This document shows, piece by piece, positions 37,880-45,756 of a DNA stretch of 64,000 bases; the first letter of the stretch is position 1, and every line of letters begins with the position of its first letter. The notes below the pieces were generated by a model. It was not told where the DNA came from. It saw only the letters and a program-made list of their open reading frames with translations, and made no database searches. This stretch comes from Sphingomonas sp. GTDB taxonomy: Bacteria; Pseudomonadota; Alphaproteobacteria; Sphingomonadales; Sphingomonadaceae. A program made the translations under genes and the position numbers. The DNA is taken from positions 1 to 64,000 of the forward strand of contig JAFOMG010000023.1 in the NCBI GenBank assembly GCA_017418975.1, given 5' to 3'.

Positions 37880-37901
37880 AACCCGCGTTCAAGAACGGGT
37901 T
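37880..37901. promoter_or_regulatory. Candidate TetR operator 2 / promoter-proximal dyad
   Basis: AACCCG-cgttcaagaa-CGGGTT (37880-37901), with an internal near-dyad CGTTC-AA-GAACG, lies 23 bp upstream of the receptor ATG. It shares the aaccCG/GGttc elements of operator 1, suggesting a second binding site that covers the receptor promoter. Confidence 0.5.
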
Positions 37902-37924
37902 CGACTGATGGGGAGGAAGTCTGG

Positions 37925-40300
37925 ATGTCACGCCTGAATAGTGCCCGTTCGATTCTGTTCGCGGGCGCTGCCCTTGCGGCAATCGCCACCACGCCCGCCT
38001 TCGCGCAGGAAGCCGCGGCGCCGGCCGCGCCCGAAGCGCAGGATAGCGCACTCGCCGACACGGGCGAAATCGTCGTCACCGCCCGCCGCCGCGAGGAGAA
38101 GCTGCTCGACGTGCCGACCGCGGTCACCGCGCTCACTGCCGCCCAGCTCGATCAGGCCGGCGCGATCGACCTCACCGACCTGCAGATCGCCTCGCCCAAC
38201 ACCACGCTGAAGGATGCGCGCGGCACCAACTCGACGCTCGCCGCCTTCATCCGCGGCGTCGGCCAGCAGGATCCGGTGCCGGGCTTCGAGGCCGGTATCG
38301 GCATCTATCTCGACGACGTATATCTGAACCGCCCGCAAGCGGCGGTGCTCGACATCTACGACGTCGAGCGGATCGAAGTGCTGCGTGGGCCGCAGGGCAC
38401 GCTCTATGGCCGCAACACCATCGGCGGCGCGATCAAATATGTCACCAAGAAGCTCGAGGATCGTCCGACGATGACGGTCAAGGGCAATTACGGCTCGTAC
38501 AACCAGGCCGATGTGATCGTCAGCGCCTCCACGCCGATCGGCTCGATGTTCAAGCTCGGCATCTCGGGCGCCCGCCTCACCCGCGACGGCTTCGGCAGGA
38601 ACCGCTATCTCGGGATCGACAATTACAACAAGAATGTCTGGGCCGGCCGCGCCACGCTGGAGTTCGAGACGCCCGACGAGAAGATGTCGGTGCGCATCAC
38701 CGGCGACTATACCCATGACAAGTCGAACGCCCGCAACGGCCATCGCCTGATCCCGGGCCTGCTCACCGGCTCGCCGGTGCTGAGCAACGTCTTCGACACC
38801 AATGCCGGGCTCAACAGCCCGAAGAACGACGTCCAGGCGGGCGGCATCTCGATGACGGTCAATGCCGAGGTCAGCGAGCTGATCACGCTGCGCAGCATCA
38901 GCGCCTATCGCGAGGACACGTCGTACACGCCGATCGACTTCGATTCGACGCCGTCGGTCGATGTCGACGTGCCGGCCTATTACAAGAACAACCAGACCAG
39001 CCAGGAATTCCAGGCGCTGATCCATGGCGGCAAGCTCAACGGCATCGTCGGCTTCTACTATCTGGGCGCCAAGGCGACGACCGGCTTCGGCGTGCTGCTG
39101 TCGACCACCCTGCCCGGGTTCAACGCCTATACCGCCGGCGACGTGCGCACCGAGACCAGCTCGATCTATGGCGACTTCACCTTCGACTTCACGCCGCAGC
39201 TGAGCCTGACGCTCGGCGGCCGCTACACCTGGGATCAGCGCCGCAGCTATGTCTTCAAGGCGAGCTATTTCGGCCTGACCCCGGACTTTGGCGGCACGCC
39301 GATCCCGGCCGGCGCGCCGTCCACCGATTTCCGCGGCACCGCCAATTTCAAGCGCTTCACCCCGCGCGCGACGCTGAGCTTCAAGCCAAGCGCGGACCAT
39401 ATGGTCTATGCGTCCTATTCGGAAGGCTTCAAGGGCGGCGGCTTCGATCCGCGCGGCTCGGGCACTTCGGCGCCGATCAGCAACCCCGCGGCGGGCCGCA
39501 CCTATCAGGACATCTACAACTATCTCTCCTTCGATCCCGAGACGGTGAAGAGCTATGAGATCGGCTGGAAGGGCGCCGCGTTCGATCGCCGCCTGAACTG
39601 GTCGCTCGCCGGCTTCTATTCGGACTATTCGAACGTCCAGATCCCGGGCTCGGTCGGCTGCATCATCAACAATGTCCAGAGCTTCTGCGGCATCACCACC
39701 AATGCCGCCAAGGCCGATATCAAGGGCGTGGAGCTCGAGACCAACGCGGTGCTGGCGCGCGGCTTTGCCGGCCCGGGCTCGAGCGTCTTCTTCAACGGCG
39801 CGCTCGGCTATATCGACGCCAAGTACAAGCGCTTCATCGGGCCGACCGGCGTGGACGTGGCCAATGTCCGCGTGTTCCAGAACACGCCGGACTGGACGCT
39901 GGCGGGCACGCTCGGCGCCGCGCTGCCGATCGGCAGCGGCGACCTCAACGCCACCACCACCGTGTCGTATCGCAGCCTGACCCATCAGTTCGAGACGGCC
40001 AGCCCGTTCCTCGACCAGCCGGGCTACACGCTGCTTGACGCGCACCTGGTCTATAATTTCGGCGGAGGCCGCTATTCGATCGGCATCCACGGCAAGAACC
40101 TGACCAACGTGCACTACAAGACCGCCGGCTATCAGTACATCAAGACCAACATCGCCGGGCAGCCGCTCGACGCGACCATTCCGGGCAACGTCATCACCAA
40201 CGGCACCGGCTATGTGCCGACGCTGGGCAAGGAAGGCGTGGCGACGGCCTTTTACGGCAATCCGCGGCAGATCTTCGGCTCGTTCAGCGTCAAGTTCTGA
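37925..40300 (+). CDS. TonB-dependent outer membrane receptor
   Basis: This 791-residue outer-membrane barrel begins with a signal peptide (to about AFAQ, residue 28). A TonB box-like GEIVVTARR (about 45-53) follows, then the plug (PTAVTALTAAQLDQAG; VERIEVLRGPQGTLYGRNT about 153-171), and a 22-strand barrel ending in F (SFSVKF). There is no STN domain, so it is not of the transducer type. The ATG at 37925 follows GGGGAGG. It is divergent from TetR and lies upstream of an MFS permease, suggesting an import system for a specific organic substrate. The substrate cannot be told from sequence. Confidence 0.93.
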   Translation: MSRLNSARSILFAGAALAAIATTPAFAQEAAAPAAPEAQDSALADTGEIVVTARRREEKLLDVPTAVTALTAAQLDQAGAIDLTDLQIASPNTTLKDARGTNSTLAAFIRGVGQQDPVPGFEAGIGIYLDDVYLNRPQAAVLDIYDVERIEVLRGPQGTLYGRNTIGGAIKYVTKKLEDRPTMTVKGNYGSYNQADVIVSASTPIGSMFKLGISGARLTRDGFGRNRYLGIDNYNKNVWAGRATLEFETPDEKMSVRITGDYTHDKSNARNGHRLIPGLLTGSPVLSNVFDTNAGLNSPKNDVQAGGISMTVNAEVSELITLRSISAYREDTSYTPIDFDSTPSVDVDVPAYYKNNQTSQEFQALIHGGKLNGIVGFYYLGAKATTGFGVLLSTTLPGFNAYTAGDVRTETSSIYGDFTFDFTPQLSLTLGGRYTWDQRRSYVFKASYFGLTPDFGGTPIPAGAPSTDFRGTANFKRFTPRATLSFKPSADHMVYASYSEGFKGGGFDPRGSGTSAPISNPAAGRTYQDIYNYLSFDPETVKSYEIGWKGAAFDRRLNWSLAGFYSDYSNVQIPGSVGCIINNVQSFCGITTNAAKADIKGVELETNAVLARGFAGPGSSVFFNGALGYIDAKYKRFIGPTGVDVANVRVFQNTPDWTLAGTLGAALPIGSGDLNATTTVSYRSLTHQFETASPFLDQPGYTLLDAHLVYNFGGGRYSIGIHGKNLTNVHYKTAGYQYIKTNIAGQPLDATIPGNVITNGTGYVPTLGKEGVATAFYGNPRQIFGSFSVKF

Positions 40301-40325
40301 GCCCCGCGCGATCCGTGAACCCAAT

Positions 40326-40360
40326 GAGCCGGGCGTCCCATTGACGTCCGGCTCTTTTCT
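40326..40360 (+). terminator. Intrinsic terminator after the TonB receptor
   Basis: GAGCCGGGCGTC (40326-40337) pairs with GACGTCCGGCTC (40343-40354), one G-T wobble, 5-nt loop, followed by TTTTCTT. It ends 16 bp before the MFS start codon, so the receptor transcript is mostly ended and the transporter gets partial read-through or its own promoter. Confidence 0.85.
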
Positions 40361-40375
40361 TGCCGAGATGCTGTC

Positions 40376-41641
40376 ATGAACGCTCCCGCTTCAAACCCCG
40401 CGAGCCGCCCCGGCTATCCCGGCGTCGTGCTGGCGATGCTCCTGCTCGTCTACACCTTCAACTTCCTCGACCGGCAGATACTGGGCATCCTGGCCAAGCC
40501 GATCATGGAGGACCTGCACCTCACCAAGACCGAGTTCGGCGCGATCGGGGGCCTGGCGTTCGCGATCCTCTATTCGGTGCTTGGCGTGCCGCTCGCCTAT
40601 CTCGCCGACCGGACCAGCCGGTCGGGCGTGATCGCCGGCGCGCTGGCGGTGTGGAGCGCGTTCACCGGGCTGTGCGGCGCCGCCACCGGCTATTGGCAGC
40701 TCTTCCTGTTCCGCCTCGGCGTCGGTGTCGGCGAGGCGGGGGGCGTGGCGCCCTCCTATGCGGTTATCTCCGATTACTTCCCGCCCGAGCGCCGCGCCCG
40801 CGCGCTCGCCATCTATTCGCTCGGCATCCCGATCGGCCTGGCGCTCGGCACCCTGCTGGGCGCCTATATCGCCGCCTGGGTGAATTGGCGCGCCGCGTTC
40901 ATCACCATGGGCGTGATCGGCCTGGTGATCGCGCCGATTTTCCGCTGGGTAGTCCGCGACGTGCCGCGCGCGCCCGCCGGCGAAGGCCCCGCCGGCGCGC
41001 CGGTGAGTGCGGTGTTCGGCATCCTGGCCGGCAAGCCTGCCTTCTGGCTGCTCGCCTTCGGCGCCTCGTGCAGCTCGCTGTGCGGCTATGGCCTGGCGCT
41101 GTGGACGCCGCTGGTGCTGATGGGCAATTTCGGCTTCGACCTGGTGACGACCGGCCAGTTCATGGCTTCGCTGCTGCTGATCGGCGGCACTGCGGGCGTG
41201 TTCGCCGGTGGCTGGTTCGCCGACCGGCTCGGCAAGGGCGACCGCGCCTGGTACGCTTGGCTGCCCGCCATCGCCTGGCTGCTGACCGCGCCGCTCTTCG
41301 CGGTCGGCTTCCTCACGTCCAACCCCTGGATCGCCTGGCCGCTGCTGCTGATCCCCAACGGGCTCAACATCCTGTGGCTCGGCCCGGTGACCACCGCCGT
41401 CCAGCACCTCGTGCCCCAGCACATGCGGGCCACCGCCTCGGGCAGCTTCCTGCTGATCAACAACCTGATCGGCATGGGCCTGGGCCCGCTGCTGATGGGC
41501 TATCTGTCCGAGGAGCTGAAGTCGAGCTACGGCGCCGAGGCGCTGCGCTATGGCGCGGTGTTCTGCCTGGGCTTCTATGTAATTGCCGGCATTCTGGCGC
41601 TGCTGGCCGCCCGTCACGTGCGCAAGGGCTGGGTCGACTGA
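40376..41641 (+). CDS. Major facilitator superfamily transporter (Spinster-type)
   Basis: This is a 421-residue permease with 12 predicted membrane spans. The family feature FNFLDRQILGILAKPI in TM1 (about residues 28-43) and LGVPLAYLADR (about 68-78) resemble the spinster-like MFS clade common next to TonB receptors in sphingomonads. It probably moves the substrate that the upstream receptor brings through the outer membrane. The ATG at 40376 follows the terminator hairpin. Substrate unknown. Confidence 0.88.
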   Translation: MNAPASNPASRPGYPGVVLAMLLLVYTFNFLDRQILGILAKPIMEDLHLTKTEFGAIGGLAFAILYSVLGVPLAYLADRTSRSGVIAGALAVWSAFTGLCGAATGYWQLFLFRLGVGVGEAGGVAPSYAVISDYFPPERRARALAIYSLGIPIGLALGTLLGAYIAAWVNWRAAFITMGVIGLVIAPIFRWVVRDVPRAPAGEGPAGAPVSAVFGILAGKPAFWLLAFGASCSSLCGYGLALWTPLVLMGNFGFDLVTTGQFMASLLLIGGTAGVFAGGWFADRLGKGDRAWYAWLPAIAWLLTAPLFAVGFLTSNPWIAWPLLLIPNGLNILWLGPVTTAVQHLVPQHMRATASGSFLLINNLIGMGLGPLLMGYLSEELKSSYGAEALRYGAVFCLGFYVIAGILALLAARHVRKGWVD

Positions 41642-41743
41642 GGCGACCTAGGTAGTTTCCCGACTCGGCGGATTCCTGAATCGCGCAAATTCCACATTTG
41701 CACGATCCTGCAAATGCGTTCCGAAAGGATGCCTTTCCGGGAC

Positions 41744-41771
41744 GGCCGGGCGGGGATGGGACCGCCCGGCC
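41744..41771. terminator. Hairpin between convergent MFS and prfC
   Basis: GGCCGGGCGG (41744-41753) pairs with CCGCCCGGCC (41762-41771), loop 8 nt. No strong T tract on either strand. A smaller dyad, GCAAAT-tccac-ATTTGC, lies at 41685-41701. Probable bidirectional transcription end. Confidence 0.45.
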
Positions 41772-41788
41772 ACCCGTGACGCAGGCGA

Positions 41789-43357
41789 TCAGCGCTCGCG
41801 CGTCGCCGCGAACTTCACCTTCGGATAGCGATCGGCGACATAGCCGACTTCCCAGTTCGACTTGGCCATGAACACCGGGTTGCCGTCGCGGTCCTTGGCC
41901 ATGGCGCCGCGGTTGAGCGCGACGAAGTCGGCCAGGTCCTTGGGATCCTCGGCCGAGATCCAGCGCGCGGTCTCGAACGGCGCGACTTCCAGCCCGGCCG
42001 CCACCTTGTACTCGGCCTCGAGCCGGCTGATCAGCACGTCCAGCTGCAGCTGCCCCACCACGCCGATCACCCAGTTCGAGCCGATCTCGGGATAGAAGAC
42101 CTGAGTCACGCCTTCCTCGGCCATGTCGTCCAGCGCCTTGCGCAGCTGCTTGGTCTTGGTCGGATCCTTGAGCACCACGCGGCGCAGGATCTCCGGCGCG
42201 AAATTGGGCAGGCCGGTGAAGCGCACATCGGCCTTTTCGGAAAGCGTGTCGCCGACGCGCAGCACGCCGTGATTGGGGATGCCGATGATGTCGCCGGGGA
42301 ACGCCTCGTCGGCCAGCTCGCGCTCGCGGGCGAAGAACAGGATCGGCGAGTGGATCGCGATCGCCTTGCCATGCCCGGTCGGCGTCAGCTTCATGCCGCG
42401 CTTGAAGGTGCCCGAGACCAGCCGCATGAACGCGATGCGGTCGCGGTGATTGGGGTCCATATTGGCCTGGACCTTGAACACGAAGCCGGTGACCTGCCCC
42501 GCATCGGGCGAGACCGGGGCCGGCTCGGCGGGCAGGGCGTGCGGCGGCGGCGCATGGGTGGCGATCGCGTCGATCAGCGAATCGACGCCGAATTCCTTCA
42601 GCGCCGAGCCGAAATAGACCGGGGTCAGGTCGCCGTGCCGATAGGCCTCGGCATCGAATGCGGGATAGCCGGCCTGGGCCAGCTCGACATCCTCGCGCAG
42701 CCTGGCGAGGTTGTCGGCCGAAAGGATCGCGTCGAGCTGCGGATCGTCGAGGCCCGAGGTCTGCACCACCTTGCCATGGAATTCGCGGCTGTCGCCCTCG
42801 GGCAGCAGCAGCCGGTTGGTGGCCAGGTCGAAAATCCCCTCGAAGGTGCCGCCCATGCCCACCGGCCAGGTCATCGGGCACACGTCGAGCGCGAGCAGGT
42901 CGGCGATCTCGTCGAGCGTCTCGAACACGTGGCGGCCTTCGCGGTCGACCTTGTTGACGAAGGTGATGATCGGCACGTTGCGCAGGCGGCAGACTTCGAA
43001 CAGCTTGCGGGTCTGGCTCTCGATGCCCTTGGCGACGTCGATCACCATCACCGCCGAATCGACCGCGGTGAGCGTGCGATAGGTATCTTCCGAGAAATCC
43101 TCGTGGCCCGGCGTGTCGAGCAGGTTGAAGGTGATGCCGCCCCGCTCGAAGGTCATCACCGAGCTGGTGACCGAGATGCCGCGCTGCTGCTCGATCTTCA
43201 TCCAGTCCGAGCGGGCGCGCCGGGCGGCGCCGCGCGCCTTCACTTCGCCGGCAAGGTGAATCGCACCGCCGAACAGCAGCAGCTTTTCGGTGAGCGTGGT
43301 CTTGCCCGCGTCGGGGTGCGAGATGATGGCGAAGGTACGGCGATCGGAAACTGGCAT
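41789..43357 (-). CDS. prfC: Peptide chain release factor 3
   Basis: This 522-residue translational GTPase recycles RF1/RF2 off the ribosome after termination. G1 is ISHPDAGKTTLTEKLLLFG (residues about 12-30), G3 is DTPGHEDFSEDTYRTL (about 80-95) and G4 is NKVD (about 134). The SHPDAGKTT form and EDTYRTL are diagnostic of RF3 over EF-G. It is full length. ATG at 43357 (MPVSDRRTF). Not co-oriented with its 3' neighbour; the aldose-epimerase gene lies 81 bp upstream in the same direction. Confidence 0.97.
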   Translation of the reverse strand: MPVSDRRTFAIISHPDAGKTTLTEKLLLFGGAIHLAGEVKARGAARRARSDWMKIEQQRGISVTSSVMTFERGGITFNLLDTPGHEDFSEDTYRTLTAVDSAVMVIDVAKGIESQTRKLFEVCRLRNVPIITFVNKVDREGRHVFETLDEIADLLALDVCPMTWPVGMGGTFEGIFDLATNRLLLPEGDSREFHGKVVQTSGLDDPQLDAILSADNLARLREDVELAQAGYPAFDAEAYRHGDLTPVYFGSALKEFGVDSLIDAIATHAPPPHALPAEPAPVSPDAGQVTGFVFKVQANMDPNHRDRIAFMRLVSGTFKRGMKLTPTGHGKAIAIHSPILFFARERELADEAFPGDIIGIPNHGVLRVGDTLSEKADVRFTGLPNFAPEILRRVVLKDPTKTKQLRKALDDMAEEGVTQVFYPEIGSNWVIGVVGQLQLDVLISRLEAEYKVAAGLEVAPFETARWISAEDPKDLADFVALNRGAMAKDRDGNPVFMAKSNWEVGYVADRYPKVKFAATRER

Positions 43358-43438
43358 GGTGGCGGGCGCTTTAGAGCATCGCAGCGAAAAGTGGGAACCG
43401 GTTTTCGCGCCCGCGATGCGCCGGCGGGAAGAAGCGAG

Positions 43439-44305
43439 TCAACGGGCCAGCGTCACCCGCATCGTGAAGGTCCTCGCTTCGCCCGGCGCATAGCGCTGCA
43501 TCAGCGGCTTGTCCCAGATCTCGCCGGTGAAGCCATGGGGATCGGCGATGCCGTGCCAGGGCTCGATGCACAGATAGCGCGCGCCCGGCTTCATCCACAG
43601 GCCCAGCGCCGGCGTGTCGGGGAAATCGCAGACCAGCCGCGGCCCGCCCTCGGCGCCATAGGCGAGCGACTGGCTGCGCACCGGATTCCACACCAGCGCG
43701 TCGCGCTCGAACAATTCGTCGTGCAGCGCGAGCACGCGCCCCTCGACCGGGCTTTCCCAGCCGGCGGCATCCATCCAGCCGCCCTTGACGATCGCCGCCA
43801 GCTCGCCCGGCTCGTCCTCGGCGAAGGTGATCCGGTGCGCGTCCTTCGCCGCGCCATAGGGGAGCGGCCAGGCAAAGGCGGGGTGGAAGCCGAAGCTCGC
43901 CGGCATGTCGACATCGCCCCTATTGGTGACAGTGACGTCCATCGCGAGCGTCGCGCCCTGGAGCGTAAAGGCCGCATCGAGCGCGAAGGCGAAGGGATAG
44001 ACGGCGCGCGTCTCGGGATTGTCGATCAGGCGCAGCACCGCCCGGTCCGGTGCCTGGTCGATCAGCGCGAAGGTCTGGCGCCGCGCGAAGCCGTGTTGGG
44101 GCAGCGCATATTCCCTGCCGTCCAGCCGGTATCTGTCGCCCATCAGCCGCCCGACGATCGGGAAGAGCAGCGGCGCCCGCCCGGCCCAGAAGGCGGGATC
44201 GGCATCGGTCATCAGCGCGCGGCCCCCGGCATCGCGCAGCGACCATAGCTCCGCGCCCAGCGGGTTGACGGTGGCGGTAAGCGCCTCGGAGCCGATCTCG
44301 ATCAT
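43439..44305 (-). CDS. Aldose 1-epimerase family protein
   Basis: This 288-residue galactose mutarotase-like beta-sandwich protein starts with ATG 44305 (MIEIGSEALTATVNPLGAEL). Family motifs are GFHPAFAWPL (about residue 147, with catalytic-type His) and EPWHGIADP (about 246, with the second conserved residues). It probably interconverts sugar anomers or binds sugar phosphates. Start overlaps the SDR stop by ATGA, so it is translationally coupled. Exact substrate unknown. Confidence 0.85.
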   Translation of the reverse strand: MIEIGSEALTATVNPLGAELWSLRDAGGRALMTDADPAFWAGRAPLLFPIVGRLMGDRYRLDGREYALPQHGFARRQTFALIDQAPDRAVLRLIDNPETRAVYPFAFALDAAFTLQGATLAMDVTVTNRGDVDMPASFGFHPAFAWPLPYGAAKDAHRITFAEDEPGELAAIVKGGWMDAAGWESPVEGRVLALHDELFERDALVWNPVRSQSLAYGAEGGPRLVCDFPDTPALGLWMKPGARYLCIEPWHGIADPHGFTGEIWDKPLMQRYAPGEARTFTMRVTLAR

Positions 44306-45036
44306 GGCTCGCGGTGCACCGCGAAGCCCTGCCAGCTCTGGTTGACCGGCATCAGCTCGAGCGCATTGATGTTGAGGTGCGGCGGCAGCGTCGCCACCCA
44401 CAGGATCGTCTCGGCAATGTCCTCGCCGGTCATCGGGTCCACCCCGGCATAGAGCTTGTCCGACACGTCCTGGCTGCCGGTGCGCACCAGCGTGAACTCG
44501 GTCTCGACCATGCCCGGCTCGATCGAAGTGACGCGCACACCGGTGCCGTGCAGGTCGGCGCGCAGGTCCAGGCTCAGCTGGCGGACGAACGCCTTGGTCG
44601 CCGCATAGACGTTGCCGCCGGGATAGGGATAGGTCGCCGCCACCGAGGAGAGGTTGATGATCGCGCCCTTGCGCGCGATCAGCATGGGCAGCAGCCTGTG
44701 GGTGATCGAGACGAGCGCAGTGACGTTGGTGTCGATCATCGTCTTCCAGTTGGCGAGCGATGCCTGCTGCGCCGGCTCGAGGCCCAGCGCCAGCCCGGCA
44801 TTGTTCACCAGCAGGTCGATGTCGCGAAAGCCCCCGGGCAGCCCGTCCAGCGCCGCATCGCGTGCCGCCTCGTCGCGAATGTCGAAGGCGAGGGTGCGGA
44901 CATTGTCGCGCGCGAGCTTCTCCAGCCGATCCTCGCGCCGGCCGGTGGCGACGACGTTCCACCCGGCATCGGCAAAGGCATGGACGCATGCCTCGCCGAT
45001 CCCCGCGGTGGCGCCGGTGATGAGTGCGGTGGGCAT
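44302..45036 (-). CDS. Short-chain dehydrogenase/reductase (YdfG-like)
   Basis: This is a 244-residue classical SDR with NADP-binding TGATAGIG (residues about 7-14), NNAG (about 80) and the catalytic Ser-Tyr-Lys arrangement NLSSVAATYPYPGGNVYAATK (about 131-151; YAATK gives YxxxK). The N-terminus resembles YdfG, an NADP-dependent 3-hydroxy acid/serine dehydrogenase. Starts at ATG 45036; its stop overlaps the epimerase ATG. Divergent from a small membrane protein at 45119. Substrate unknown. Confidence 0.88.
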   Translation of the reverse strand: MPTALITGATAGIGEACVHAFADAGWNVVATGRREDRLEKLARDNVRTLAFDIRDEAARDAALDGLPGGFRDIDLLVNNAGLALGLEPAQQASLANWKTMIDTNVTALVSITHRLLPMLIARKGAIINLSSVAATYPYPGGNVYAATKAFVRQLSLDLRADLHGTGVRVTSIEPGMVETEFTLVRTGSQDVSDKLYAGVDPMTGEDIAETILWVATLPPHLNINALELMPVNQSWQGFAVHREP

Positions 45037-45118
45037 GGGGCTGCTCCTTGTCGATATCCTGCCGCGCCTATGGTCAATCCGCGCGACGGCTGCAATTGTC
45101 CGTGCGGGAGGGGCGAGC

Positions 45119-45622
45119 ATGGAAGCGCTGAAAATCACCGGATTCGCGATATTCGCCGCGATTGCCTATGGCGTGCTCCACGACCAGGTGACCGCGCATC
45201 TCTGCGTCGAATATTTCACGATCGGGCATCCGCCGGTCTTCCCGACCAGTTCGCCCTTCCTGCTTGCGCTGGGCTGGGGCGTGATCGCGACCTGGTGGGT
45301 CGGGCTGCCGCTTGGCATCGGACTTGCCGTGGCGGCGCGGGCGGGGCGCGCGCCCCGGCTGTCGCTCGCGCAGCTGCGCCGGCCGATCCTGTTGCTGATG
45401 CTCGGCTGCGGCCTGTTCGCGCTGCTGGCCGGGATCGCGGGCGCGGTCGGTGCCGCGATGGGCTGGGTCTGGCTTGTCGGCTGGCTCGCCGACGCGGTGC
45501 CGCCGGAAAAGCACGTCGCCTTCCTCGCCGACCTGTGGGCGCACAGCGCGAGCTATGCCGGCGGCGTGCTGGGCGGGTTGGGGTTGATGGTCTGGACGTG
45601 GCGCCGGCGTCGCGTCGCTTGA
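45119..45622 (+). CDS. Hypothetical integral membrane protein
   Basis: This 167-residue protein has four predicted membrane segments (about residues 4-20, 46-74, 88-116 and 148-160). It has the conserved-looking sequence VTAHLCVEYFTIGHPPVFPT between spans 1 and 2. The protein ends in an arginine cluster. I do not assign a function; similar small membrane proteins are widespread in Proteobacteria. Start at ATG 45119, preceded by GGAGGGGCGAGC. Divergent from the SDR and convergent with pheT. Confidence 0.75.
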   Translation: MEALKITGFAIFAAIAYGVLHDQVTAHLCVEYFTIGHPPVFPTSSPFLLALGWGVIATWWVGLPLGIGLAVAARAGRAPRLSLAQLRRPILLLMLGCGLFALLAGIAGAVGAAMGWVWLVGWLADAVPPEKHVAFLADLWAHSASYAGGVLGGLGLMVWTWRRRRVA

Positions 45623-45676
45623 GCGGCCGGTCATCCTGAACCTGTCTGGCGCTTGCCCCCTGGACAAATACCCCTC

Positions 45677-45746
45677 CGTCATCCCCGGCTTCGTGGGGAT
45701 GACGGCTATCCTGAGCGCTTCCTTCTCCCCTCAGGGGAGAAGGAAG
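45677..45746. repeat. Two palindromes in the convergent gap before pheT
   Basis: CGTCATCCCC (45677-45686) pairs with GGGGATGACG (45695-45704), the core of the dispersed repeat family. A separate perfect 13-bp stem CTTCCTTCTCCCC-tca-GGGGAGAAGGAAG covers 45718-45746 and is followed by TTTG. The second resembles a bidirectional terminator between the membrane protein and pheT. Confidence 0.8.
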
Positions 45747-45756
45747 TTTGTCCGCC

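Noticed and set aside
37928..40324. 798-codon minus-strand frame opposite the TonB receptor
   Set aside because: Antisense shadow with no motif; the receptor is well defined on the plus strand.
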